A stretch of DNA of 6,190 bases from an uncultured Verrucomicrobiota bacterium. Lineage in GTDB: Bacteria > Verrucomicrobiota > Verrucomicrobiia > Limisphaerales > UBA1096. Within the stretch, counting starts at the first letter, position 1. Every line of letters starts with the position of its first letter. A program made the translations under genes and the position numbers. The DNA is taken from positions 1 through 6,190 of the forward strand of contig CAJXAU010000107.1 in assembly GCA_913050205.1 (NCBI GenBank). Direction: 5' to 3'. Positions 1-6,190 of this stretch are shown piece by piece. Under the pieces are notes generated by a model, which was not told where the DNA came from, ran no database searches, and was given only the letters and a program-made list of their open reading frames with translations.

Positions 1-3000
1 GAAATGCCGCTGGCGAACAGGTGGATCGAGTCAACTACGATTCCGGTTTTCCGTGGCCCACGGCGGCAAGTGGAGCGGGCAGTTCGATGGAATTGATCCA
101 CCCAACGCTCGACAACGATCTCGGCGGTTCGTGGCGCTCGGCCGGGTTACAGGTTGCACCGTCCAAGCCGGTGGTGTTGCTGGCTGCCGGTCGGTCGGGG
201 TGGAGTTACCGCGAAGGCACCAGCGAGGCGTCCTCGCCGAGGTCGGCATGGAGGCAGCTGGAGTTTTCTGAAGACGGCACCTGGAAAAAGGGGAGGACAC
301 CCATCGGCTACGGAGATGGTGACGATAAGACCGAAATCACCATGCGCAACCGGTTTACCTCAGTCTATCTTCGCAGGGAATTTACCGCACGCGCCGAAGT
401 GCCATCGACGTTGCTCCTGCGGGTATACGTGGATGATGGCGCAGTTGTTTGGATCAACGGTGAGGAGGTGGCCCGTGTGAGTGTGCCGTCCGGGGTGTTG
501 CGCTACAATTCATTGGCCAAGGATCACGAGGCCAAGTGGGAGGAGGTGTTGATTCAGAACACCCGGGGTGTCGTGAAGCCGGGCAGGAATATCATCGCGA
601 TCCATGCCCTCAACGCGACACGTGGAAGCAGTGACTTTTCCATCGATGCCGAGCTGCGCACCCCTCCACCCGGGCAGACGAGCGGCACGCCGACTCCGGG
701 AGGCGTCAATACAGTGTACTCTGAAAACGCACCACCCCAGGCACGGCAGGTGAAGCATGAGCCGGAGCAACCCAAGGCAAATGAACCGGTTCGCGTCTCA
801 GTAAAGGTGACCGACCCGGAAGGCGTGGCATCAGTCAAACTCTCTTACCAGACTGTCGTCCCGGGGCGTTACATTCGTTTGACTGATGGCGGGTACGAGC
901 AGGATTGGCGGGAGTTGACGATGAACGATGCGGGAGAGGGCGGGGACGCCGAGGCAGGGGACTCGATCTACTCGACAACCGTCCCCCGCGCGATCCAACG
1001 ACACCGCACGCTGGTTCGCTATCGGATAATGGTTGAGGACAAGGCAGGTAATGCGGTGATGCTGCCCTATGGCGACGATGACCAACCGAACTTCGCCTAC
1101 TTTTGTTACAACGGTATCCCAGCCTGGAGTGGGGCGAACAGGATCAACGGAAAAAAGGAGACCTTTCCTGCCAGCGTCATGCAGTCATTGCCAACCTATC
1201 ACCTGATCGCGGACAGCACGGACGTAAACAATTCACAGTACAACTCCGCCCACGACACGGTCCGCTTCAAAGGGACGCTCGTTTATGACGGGAGGGTGTA
1301 CGACCACATCGAGTTCCGAAACCGGGGCGAGTACTCGACCTATGTTTCCGGGAAAAACAAGTGGAGACTGTACTTTAATCGAGCCCGTGGACTACGCGCC
1401 CGGGACAATTACGGACGCCCGTACAAGACTCGAAAAAAGACGATTAACCTCAACGGTTGTGCCGCCCCGTGGATGCCGGTCAATCGCGGCATGGCCGGCA
1501 TGGAGGAGGCGATCGGCTTCAAACTCTACACGCTTGCCGGCGGGTTGGCGCCGCACGCAGACTTCATCCACCTTCGGGTGATCGACGATGCCGAGGAGGC
1601 CCCCGCCGGCCGTGGCAACGCACAGTACTCGGGCGATCTCTGGGGCCTGTACCTGCACGTGGAGCACACAGACAGCCGGTTCCTTGCTGAGCGTGGCCTG
1701 CCGGACGGTAACGTGTACAAGATCGAGCGAAATCAGGGCGACCGGCGCAACCAGGGGCCGACACAGCCAAGTACTCCATCCGACTGGAACAGTTTCAGGG
1801 ACAACTACAACCGGACGCAGTCTATCGGTTGGTGGCGAAAAAACCTGCACATGCCGACGTACTATACGTTTCGCAGCATTAACCGCATCATCAGCAATGT
1901 GGATCTGCGGGATGGTTGGAACCATGTCTGCTATCACAATCCGGATGGCCCGTGGTACCCGGTGCCGTGGGATCTCGACATGTTGATCATCCCGGAAACG
2001 CATTGGCAGGGGGCGGTGAACCTTGAGAAAAGTCTGCGCCAGCATAGGACGTTGAAAATCGAGTTCAAAAACCGGGCACGCGAACTGATGGATTTGCTGG
2101 TCGATGATGCCTCGCCAACCGGCGGACAGATCGGGCAATTCATCGACGAACATGCCCGGTTCATCAACCCACCCGGCCAGCCGCTGACGTTTGTCGATGT
2201 CGATCAGTTCATGTGGAATTACCACCCGCGCACTGCCTCCAAGCATCGTGGCCAGTTTTATGTCTCGCCCAAGAGTCAGAACAACATCGGCGGTACGTGG
2301 ACGCGTCGGCTCAAGTCGAAGGATTTCGAGGGCATGATGCAGCACATGCTCGATTTTATGACCGATACCGACACCGGACGATGGCGAATCGGTGACGGCG
2401 ATCCAAAGGGTTACGGCTACAACTATCTCGAGTACGAAGCCAAGTGGGGCGATATACCGGATCGTCCCGAGATTTCCTACACGGGTCCCGAGGGCTTTCC
2501 GTTGAATGACCTGCGATTCAAGACCACACCATTCGCACCGGGGGCAGACAAGAACAGTCAAAAGTTCACCGGCATCCAGTGGCGGTTGGCGGAGATTTCA
2601 AATCCCCAAACGCCCTATTTTGAATTGGGCCAGCCGTGGAAGTACGAGATTCAATCGGTCTGGGAGATGGAGTCGGACGAATTCGTGGAACAGATTTCCG
2701 TACCGCAGCATGTGATGCGCAAGGGTGGGACGTATCGGGCGCGTGTGCGGATGCGGAACGGCACACACTCGTGGAGTCACTGGTCCGCGCCCGTGGAGTT
2801 TGTCGCTGGAGAGCCGGATCTCTCCCGCTTCAGGGACAGCCTGGCGTTTAGCGAGATCATGTACCACCCGCAGTCGCGACCGAAGGTCAGCGATAGCGAC
2901 TACGAGTTCTTGGAAATCAAAAACACCGGCAACCGAGTGCTCGATCTGAGCGGGCTGTTTTTCTCCAGTGGCATCCGGTTCATTTTCCCGCAGGGCAGCA

Positions 3001-3530
3001 CACTGGCGCCGGGCAAGCTGTTCGTGCTCGCTCGAAATAAGGCCACGCTGGAGGCCGCCCATCCCGGCCTGAAAGTGGACGGGATTTACGAAGGCAAACT
3101 TGCCAACCAAGGGGAAACCTTGACTCTGGCAGCTGGTCACGGCGCTCCGGTGCTCACGTTAAACTACAGCGATCAGCCGCCTTGGCCGGAGAAGGCGGAC
3201 GGGGAGGGGTATTCATTGGTGATGGATGGTGTCAGCGAAACCGGCTACCGCGCCAGCGCAGAAATCGGGGGCACGCCCGGTTCGGATGCCGCGGGTGAGT
3301 TGCCACAAATGAAACTGGCTATAGAGCAATTGTCCGGCGACAAGATCCGCCTGAGTTTTGACGCCAAGGGCGGCTCGACCTATTCGCTGCTGGCGACCGA
3401 TGCGCTTGGCCAAGCGTGGGAGAGTGTGAGCCGGTTTGAGCCGAAGGCGGACGGGACGATCACTTCGAGCATCGCGCTTGGCCAAGCGCGGCACCGCTTC
3501 TTCAAGCTTGTCTCGCCCGCGAGACCGTAA
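1..3530 (+). CDS. LTD/CotH-kinase/LTD multidomain surface-type protein, 5' end missing
   Basis: The frame is open from base 3 with no upstream stop. The first residues (PWPTA, SSMELIHPTLDN, SWRSA) look like the end of a lamin-tail (LTD) domain, so the GTG at 21 is probably internal and the true start, with any signal peptide, lies left of the window. Numbering from that GTG, I read: LTD end about 1-41; a beta-sandwich region about 75-215 (LLLRVYVDDGAVVWINGEEV); an Ig-like region about 238-350; a CotH-kinase domain about 390-665; an Fn3-like stretch about 820-930; a second LTD about 940-1087; and a short beta-rich tail to 1169. CotH marks are FRNRG at 432-436, LYLHVEH at 543-549, NVYKIE at 564-569 and PWDLD at 649-653, whose Asp residues fit the metal/catalytic site. 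Bacillus CotH is an atypical kinase that phosphorylates spore-coat proteins; the substrate here is unknown. An extracellular role is inferred from the domain set. The gene ends in TAA, convergent with clpP. Confidence 0.85.
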   Translation, partial: NAAGEQVDRVNYDSGFPWPTAASGAGSSMELIHPTLDNDLGGSWRSAGLQVAPSKPVVLLAAGRSGWSYREGTSEASSPRSAWRQLEFSEDGTWKKGRTPIGYGDGDDKTEITMRNRFTSVYLRREFTARAEVPSTLLLRVYVDDGAVVWINGEEVARVSVPSGVLRYNSLAKDHEAKWEEVLIQNTRGVVKPGRNIIAIHALNATRGSSDFSIDAELRTPPPGQTSGTPTPGGVNTVYSENAPPQARQVKHEPEQPKANEPVRVSVKVTDPEGVASVKLSYQTVVPGRYIRLTDGGYEQDWRELTMNDAGEGGDAEAGDSIYSTTVPRAIQRHRTLVRYRIMVEDKAGNAVMLPYGDDDQPNFAYFCYNGIPAWSGANRINGKKETFPASVMQSLPTYHLIADSTDVNNSQYNSAHDTVRFKGTLVYDGRVYDHIEFRNRGEYSTYVSGKNKWRLYFNRARGLRARDNYGRPYKTRKKTINLNGCAAPWMPVNRGMAGMEEAIGFKLYTLAGGLAPHADFIHLRVIDDAEEAPAGRGNAQYSGDLWGLYLHVEHTDSRFLAERGLPDGNVYKIERNQGDRRNQGPTQPSTPSDWNSFRDNYNRTQSIGWWRKNLHMPTYYTFRSINRIISNVDLRDGWNHVCYHNPDGPWYPVPWDLDMLIIPETHWQGAVNLEKSLRQHRTLKIEFKNRARELMDLLVDDASPTGGQIGQFIDEHARFINPPGQPLTFVDVDQFMWNYHPRTASKHRGQFYVSPKSQNNIGGTWTRRLKSKDFEGMMQHMLDFMTDTDTGRWRIGDGDPKGYGYNYLEYEAKWGDIPDRPEISYTGPEGFPLNDLRFKTTPFAPGADKNSQKFTGIQWRLAEISNPQTPYFELGQPWKYEIQSVWEMESDEFVEQISVPQHVMRKGGTYRARVRMRNGTHSWSHWSAPVEFVAGEPDLSRFRDSLAFSEIMYHPQSRPKVSDSDYEFLEIKNTGNRVLDLSGLFFSSGIRFIFPQGSTLAPGKLFVLARNKATLEAAHPGLKVDGIYEGKLANQGETLTLAAGHGAPVLTLNYSDQPPWPEKADGEGYSLVMDGVSETGYRASAEIGGTPGSDAAGELPQMKLAIEQLSGDKIRLSFDAKGGSTYSLLATDALGQAWESVSRFEPKADGTITSSIALGQARHRFFKLVSPARP
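3403..3416. repeat. Dispersed palindrome, copy 1 (14 bp, perfect)
   Basis: CGCTTGGCCAAGCG is a perfect 14-bp palindrome inside the 3' end of the CotH-protein gene. It is read there as Ala-Leu-Gly-Gln-Ala (residues 1128-1132). Its centre is 72 bp from the centre of copy 2. Confidence 0.7.
3473..3490. repeat. Dispersed palindrome, copy 2 (18 bp, perfect)
   Basis: This contains the same 14-bp core as copy 1, extended by two bases on each side to CGCGCTTGGCCAAGCGCG. It is read in the same codon phase (Ala-Leu-Gly-Gln-Ala, residues 1152-1156), 37 bases before the stop codon of the CotH-protein gene. A transcript of it could fold back on itself, but no T-run follows, so it does not resemble a classical intrinsic terminator. 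Confidence 0.7.
3510..3525. other. Short inverted repeat at the convergent gene ends
   Basis: GTCTCG, a CCCG loop and CGAGAC form a perfect 6-bp stem that ends two bases before the TAA of the CotH-protein gene. It lies where that gene converges on clpP, so it could help end transcription on either strand. No T-tract follows on either side, so this is a hairpin of uncertain role rather than a demonstrated terminator. Confidence 0.3.
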
Positions 3531-3544
3531 GGCCGGGCAGCTGA

Positions 3545-4117
3545 TTACAGCTCGTCGTGAGAGTTGATGATGCTGCCGACGAGGCCGTATTCCTTGGCCT
3601 CAGTTGGGGTCATCCAGAAATTCCGGTTGGTGTCCTTGGCGATCCGGTCGATCGGTTGGCCGGTTTGATCGGCAAAAATCTGGTTGAGCCGCTCGCGCAT
3701 CTTCACGATTTGATCCGCCTCAATGCTGATGTCCGATGCCTGACCACCGACACCGCCACTTGGCTGGTGCAGCATGTAACGGGTGTTGGGCAGGCTGAAA
3801 CGATCCTCCACCGGGGGAGCGGCGTAAATGAGTGCGCCGGCGCTGGCGACCCAGCCGGTGCCGATCACTTTCACGCGCGGTTTTACGAACTTGATCATGT
3901 CATGGATGCTGTCACCGGATTCCACATGTCCCCCCGGTGAATTGACGAACACGTTGATGTCGTCATCGGACTCGGCGGCTAACAGCTGGATTTTGGTGCA
4001 GAATTCCCGTGCCACCTTTTGGTTGATCTCCCCGTACAACATGATAGTGCGCGACTTGAGAAACAACTCCTCAAGCTTCCCCATGGAATCCTTTTCGTCC
4101 TTCTTGTCCTTGCTCAT
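3545..4117 (-). CDS. clpP: ClpP-family serine peptidase (S14) with Asn at the triad Asp position
   Basis: ClpP forms a barrel of heptamer rings in the cytoplasm that degrades proteins fed to it by an AAA+ unfoldase. The 190-residue protein aligns without gaps to E. coli ClpP through the active-site regions: VNSPGGHVESGD at 58-69, GWVASAGALIYAA at 88-100 with nucleophile Ser92, and YMLHQPSGG at 114-122 with His117. The block DTNRNFWM at 162-169 puts Asn166 (codon AAT, complement of 3620-3622) where E. coli has the catalytic Asp185. The form without a long propeptide, with GEINQK near the start and ending in DEL, recalls the second ClpP paralogue of some proteobacteria; this is from memory. No clpX or tig is adjacent, which also suits an accessory paralogue. 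The first ATG (4117) has no clear ribosome site and gives a Lys/Asp-rich leader. Met12 (4084) is preceded by AAGGA four bases away and could be the true start. The kinase gene ends 69 bases upstream on the same strand. Confidence 0.93.
   Translation of the reverse strand: MSKDKKDEKDSMGKLEELFLKSRTIMLYGEINQKVAREFCTKIQLLAAESDDDINVFVNSPGGHVESGDSIHDMIKFVKPRVKVIGTGWVASAGALIYAAPPVEDRFSLPNTRYMLHQPSGGVGGQASDISIEADQIVKMRERLNQIFADQTGQPIDRIAKDTNRNFWMTPTEAKEYGLVGSIINSHDEL
4089..4093 (-). promoter_or_regulatory. Possible ribosome binding site for an internal clpP start (Met12)
   Basis: On the minus strand AAGGA lies four bases before the ATG at 4084-4082, which is codon 12 of the longer clpP reading frame. 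The first ATG at 4117-4115 has no comparable purine-rich stretch just upstream. The spacing is a little short, and the motif falls in a Lys-rich coding stretch where AAGGA arises easily, so this is a weak vote for the shorter protein. Confidence 0.3.
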
Positions 4118-4186
4118 TTCGATTGCACGGCTTCGCCGCGCGTGGCGGACAGAGTGATTGTTTGCTGCGCGAGTGTAAAGCGGGAA

Positions 4187-5092
4187 TCAGGATTGCCACT
4201 CGCCCAGCAGCCCCTCCGGCAGTTCCGGGGTCGCCCCGCAGCGCGAGGCCACATAGGCACCGAGTTGGTTGGCCATGTCCGCGGTGCGTTGCAATGGCCA
4301 GCCGCGGACGGTCCCATGCAGAATTGCTGCGCTGCAGGCATCCCCGGCGCCGACCGAGTCGGCGTTCTCCTCGAGATCGAACCGTGCCGCGCAACCCTCC
4401 ACCGCTTCACCGCTTGCGAACAGTTTCGTCCCGAGTTTGCCCCGGGTTAGCACGAACAGGCTGAGATCGAATCGCTCGATCAATTGTCCGATCGCGGTTT
4501 CGTCACCGGTCGCACCCAGCAGCGGAGCGACGACTGGCAATTCCTCCTCGTTCATCTTGACGATGGACGCGGAAGCAAATCCAGCCTCGAGGACATCAGT
4601 CGAAAAGTAATGTTGCCGCAGGTTGACATCGAACAGTCGTACCGCCTGGCCGGCGGTCTCGACGAATCGCTGAATGGTGTCGCGTGCAGGTTGGAGGCGT
4701 TGGCCAAGTGTGCCGAAGCAGACCGCGTCGCAGCGCTTGGCCAAGCGCTCGAGCGTGTCGTCCCATTCGAGGCGATCCCAGGCAACGCCCTCGATGATTT
4801 CGTATTCCGGCTCAGTTCCCCGAAGGGTGACGTTGACTGTGCCCGTGGGGGCTTCCGGGTCGCGCTGCAACTGTGTGGTGGCCATGCCTCGTGCCGTGAG
4901 ATTTTCGACCAGCGCCTGGCCAAGCGCATCCTCGCCAATTCGGCTGGCCATCACGGCTTGGCCTCCGAGGAGCCGCCCGACCTGATGCGCCTGCACGGTA
5001 GCGTTGAGCGGCGCGCCACCCAGTATCGGCCCGACCGGCAGCATATCGTACAAGGCCTCGCCGAGGCCCACGATGAGGGGTTCGTTGGTCAT
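4187..5092 (-). CDS. PfkB-family carbohydrate kinase (fructokinase-like)
   Basis: This is a cytoplasmic ATP-dependent kinase of the ribokinase/PfkB fold that moves phosphate to a sugar hydroxyl. At 301 residues it has the usual family length. Visible marks in order are VGLGEALYDMLP at 8-19; the substrate-side signature GGAPLNATVQAHQVG at 25-39; RIGEDALGQAL at 51-61; FDVNLRQHYF at 154-163; KMNEEEL at 179-185; VLTRGKLGTKLF at 214-225; and the C-terminal signature DSVGAGDACSA at 245-255, holding the GAGD anion hole and catalytic base Asp251. Cys253 replaces the Phe common after GAGDA, a mild oddity. The FDVNLR block is typical of fructokinase-like members, but the substrate cannot be fixed from sequence. 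The ATG lies one base after the TGA of the upstream methyltransferase gene and has no good ribosome site of its own, so coupled translation is likely. Two or three copies of the CTTGGCCAAG palindrome fall inside the gene. Confidence 0.92.
   Translation of the reverse strand: MTNEPLIVGLGEALYDMLPVGPILGGAPLNATVQAHQVGRLLGGQAVMASRIGEDALGQALVENLTARGMATTQLQRDPEAPTGTVNVTLRGTEPEYEIIEGVAWDRLEWDDTLERLAKRCDAVCFGTLGQRLQPARDTIQRFVETAGQAVRLFDVNLRQHYFSTDVLEAGFASASIVKMNEEELPVVAPLLGATGDETAIGQLIERFDLSLFVLTRGKLGTKLFASGEAVEGCAARFDLEENADSVGAGDACSAAILHGTVRGWPLQRTADMANQLGAYVASRCGATPELPEGLLGEWQS
4732..4749. repeat. Dispersed palindrome, copy 3 (18 bp, perfect)
   Basis: AGCGCTTGGCCAAGCGCT is a perfect 18-bp palindrome inside the kinase gene, with the same 14-bp core as copies 1 and 2. 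On the coding strand it is read as Arg-Leu-Ala-Lys-Arg, a different codon phase from copies 1 and 2. A degenerate copy (GTTGGCCAAG, 4699-4708) lies 37 bp away centre to centre. Confidence 0.7.
4912..4927. repeat. Dispersed palindrome, copy 4 (one mismatch)
   Basis: GCGCCTGGCCAAGCGC differs from the 14-bp core of copies 1 to 3 by a single base, which also breaks one pair of the palindrome. It lies in the kinase gene and is read on the coding strand as Ala-Leu-Gly-Gln-Ala (residues 56-60), the same peptide as in the CotH protein. Confidence 0.5.
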
Positions 5093-5093
5093 G

Positions 5094-5999
5094 TCACAAT
5101 GTGGAGGCCTGAAGCAAAACGGGTCGGGGGCGGGTGGTCCAAAATGCGAGCCCTTTCAGGCGCAGTTTATAGTCGGGGCGAACCTCACGGAGCCACTCGA
5201 TCATGCGCTCGGCGTGGTCGTCAATATGATAGGTGGTGATGGCCAGTTGTGGGGCATGTTCGCGAATCTGGCTCTCGGCCCCGTGCAGCACGTCGAGGTC
5301 GGCCCCCTCGGCATCGGCCTTGATCAGATCGCCGGGGCCAAGCGTGAGTCCCTCTGATTTGCAGTAGTCATCGATCGTGGTCACCGGGACGGCATCTGCC
5401 GTATCACCGCTGCTTGAAAGATACTCGAGGTGCCCGGCGTCCGGGTTGTCGCCGGTCACCATTCGCGCCTGGCCGGTTTGGTTGCCAACGCCGCTCGGCT
5501 CGACTGTAATCTGTTCGGTCTGGCCGTTGGCTTCCGCTCCACGCCGAAGCAGGGTGGCCATGGTGGCGCTTGGCTCGAAACAAACCAAGCGCTTGGCCAA
5601 GTGCTCGCGCAGTACGCGAAAAGCGAACAGCCCCTCGCATGCACCGACATCGAGCACGGTGCTGTCGGGGGAAAGCTGGATCGGCGGAGTCGTGTAGTGG
5701 TGCGGATTGGCCGGGGAAAACTCCTGCTCGATGACAAAGTGCAGGTTGTGATCCGGCTCGCTTGGCCAGAAGAAACTTAGGTTGTGCCTTGGCAGTCGAA
5801 CCTCCCATGCATCTCCGTTCGGGGAGATTTCTGCCTCACTTGTCAGGCGGCGGGCGGCGGCAGCGCTGTGAAGCCGAGCTGGCAAAATCACGCGGCCAAT
5901 CTGCATGGTGGCATCGCCAAACGGAAACTGGCCATGGAGCGACTGCTGCCGGCGCCACTCGCTCCAGCTTCGAAAAAGCTGTGTCATGGGATTTTTCAC
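5094..5999 (-). CDS. FkbM-family SAM-dependent methyltransferase
   Basis: The product is a 301-residue class I methyltransferase expected to transfer a methyl group from S-adenosylmethionine to an oxygen of its substrate. FkbM-family enzymes often act on sugars of surface glycans or on natural products. The SAM-binding motif I is VLDVGACEG at 115-123; the acidic end of strand 2 is VCFEPS at 139-144; the FkbM hallmark IKADAEGAD at 226-234 is followed by DVLHGA at 236-241 and TTYHIDDH at 255-262. Residues 1-110 are an unassigned N-terminal region; no signal peptide or membrane helix is evident. The start is GTG at 5999, with AAAGGA about ten bases upstream and an in-frame TGA at 6017-6015. ATG at 5987 (codon 5) is the only other near option. 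The gene is probably first in a minus-strand unit with the kinase, whose ATG is one base past this TGA. The substrate is unknown. Confidence 0.9.
   Translation of the reverse strand: MKNPMTQLFRSWSEWRRQQSLHGQFPFGDATMQIGRVILPARLHSAAAARRLTSEAEISPNGDAWEVRLPRHNLSFFWPSEPDHNLHFVIEQEFSPANPHHYTTPPIQLSPDSTVLDVGACEGLFAFRVLREHLAKRLVCFEPSATMATLLRRGAEANGQTEQITVEPSGVGNQTGQARMVTGDNPDAGHLEYLSSSGDTADAVPVTTIDDYCKSEGLTLGPGDLIKADAEGADLDVLHGAESQIREHAPQLAITTYHIDDHAERMIEWLREVRPDYKLRLKGLAFWTTRPRPVLLQASTL
5588..5605. repeat. Dispersed palindrome, copy 5 (18 bp, one mismatch)
   Basis: AGCGCTTGGCCAAGTGCT matches copy 3 at 17 of 18 positions; the changed base leaves a G-T pair if it folds. It lies inside the methyltransferase gene, 856 bp from copy 3 centre to centre, and is read on the coding strand as His-Leu-Ala-Lys-Arg. 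A partial copy, CGCTTGGCCA, follows at 5759-5768. Confidence 0.6.
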
Positions 6000-6104
6000 A
6001 ATCCGATGATCCTTTCAGCGCGGTCACACTGAGATTGCCTCGCCGGACGTTTGGCCATACGGTTCGCGCCCGGCGGGGGCAATTCACCGCCGGTCACGTT
6101 TGAT
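6000..6104. promoter_or_regulatory. Divergent intergenic region, likely promoters for both directions
   Basis: This spacer separates the methyltransferase start from a plus-strand reading frame, so promoters for both directions are expected here. On the minus strand TTGCCC (6082-6077), 17 bases and TATGGC (6059-6054) form a weak sigma-70-like pair. On the plus strand TTGCCT (6035-6040), 17 bases and TACGGT (6058-6063) form an even weaker one, and the two candidate -10 boxes overlap. The 7-mer CGGTCAC occurs at 6021-6027 and 6091-6097. None of these is strong, and no clear operator or terminator is seen. Confidence 0.3.
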
Positions 6105-6190
6105 ATGTACATGCGCCTTCGCAGTCTGGTGATCTCCCTCTACAACGCGCTCTTCGCGCGGGCCGTGGAGAAGTTATTTTTTCACCAGCT
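6105..6190 (+). CDS. Start of an unrecognised gene, cut by the right edge
   Basis: The frame opens with ATG at 6105 (a second in-frame ATG lies at 6111) and stays open for 28 codons to the window edge; the upstream in-frame stop is TGA at 6030-6032. The visible peptide begins MYMRLRSLVISLYNAL and continues with FARAVEKLFF, a mixed hydrophobic and basic N-terminus that could be a membrane-associated or amphipathic helix. A short start of this sort is seen in membrane-associated enzymes such as class 2 dihydroorotate dehydrogenase, but 28 residues do not support a name. No good ribosome site precedes either ATG. The orientation is divergent from the methyltransferase gene. It may not be a real gene. 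Confidence 0.5.
   Translation, partial: MYMRLRSLVISLYNALFARAVEKLFFHQ

Noticed and set aside
21..23. GTG as the true start of the CotH-protein gene
   Set aside because: The frame is open to the window edge and the sequence around it reads as the interior of an LTD domain, so the gene starts further left.
513..520. TTGGCCAA as a further copy of the dispersed palindrome
   Set aside because: Only the 8-bp centre (plus one flanking G) matches; such short words occur by chance and the flanks do not agree.
1392..2561. A 389-codon minus-strand open frame opposite the CotH-protein gene
   Set aside because: It is a high-GC shadow: it overlaps the well-supported CotH domain on the other strand and its translation shows no recognisable domain.
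4128..4148. GC-rich inverted repeats between the kinase and clpP (CGGC-TTC-GCCG and CCGC-GCGTG-GCGG) as a terminator
   Set aside because: The stems are only four base pairs, compete with each other and are followed by no T-run.
4174..4179. TTTACA on the minus strand as a -35 box for clpP
   Set aside because: No acceptable -10 element is found 16 to 18 bases downstream, so it is not listed as a promoter.
4484..5239. A 251-codon plus-strand open frame antisense to the kinase and the end of the methyltransferase gene
   Set aside because: It crosses the boundary of two well-supported genes, has no recognisable motif, and is explained by GC-rich codon bias on the opposite strand.

Overview
The window is about 6.2 kb of GC-rich bacterial DNA with three complete genes and one partial gene at each edge. 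A Verrucomicrobiota or other PVC-superphylum genome is the best guess. It rests mainly on the left-hand gene, a very long LTD/CotH/LTD surface-type protein of a kind common in those phyla. No rRNA or other phylogenetic marker is present, so the assignment is an inference.

Layout. Bases 1-3530 (+) hold the 3' part of a CotH-kinase-domain protein that is open at the left edge. Fourteen bases later, three genes run on the minus strand. In transcription order they are an FkbM-type methyltransferase (5999-5094), a PfkB-family sugar kinase (5092-4187) and a ClpP-family peptidase (4117-3545). The methyltransferase stop and the kinase start are one base apart, so they look translationally coupled. 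The peptidase follows after a 69-base gap. A 105-base divergent spacer (6000-6104) separates the methyltransferase from a partial plus-strand reading frame that leaves the window at the right edge. No tRNA, rRNA, CRISPR array, insertion sequence or riboswitch was seen.

Function. The CotH protein is probably secreted or surface-anchored. The methyltransferase and kinase probably act in sugar or surface-glycan chemistry. The ClpP homologue has a visible nucleophile Ser and His but Asn at the position of the catalytic Asp, and no clpX or tig gene lies beside it. No common pathway linking all the genes can be shown from sequence.

The most unexpected signal is a dispersed palindrome with core CGCTTGGCCAAGCG. 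It occurs three times exactly, growing to 18-bp perfect palindromes twice, and at least twice more with one mismatch, all between 3403 and 5605. It lies inside coding sequence of three unrelated genes and is read in two different codon phases, so it is conserved as DNA rather than as a peptide motif.
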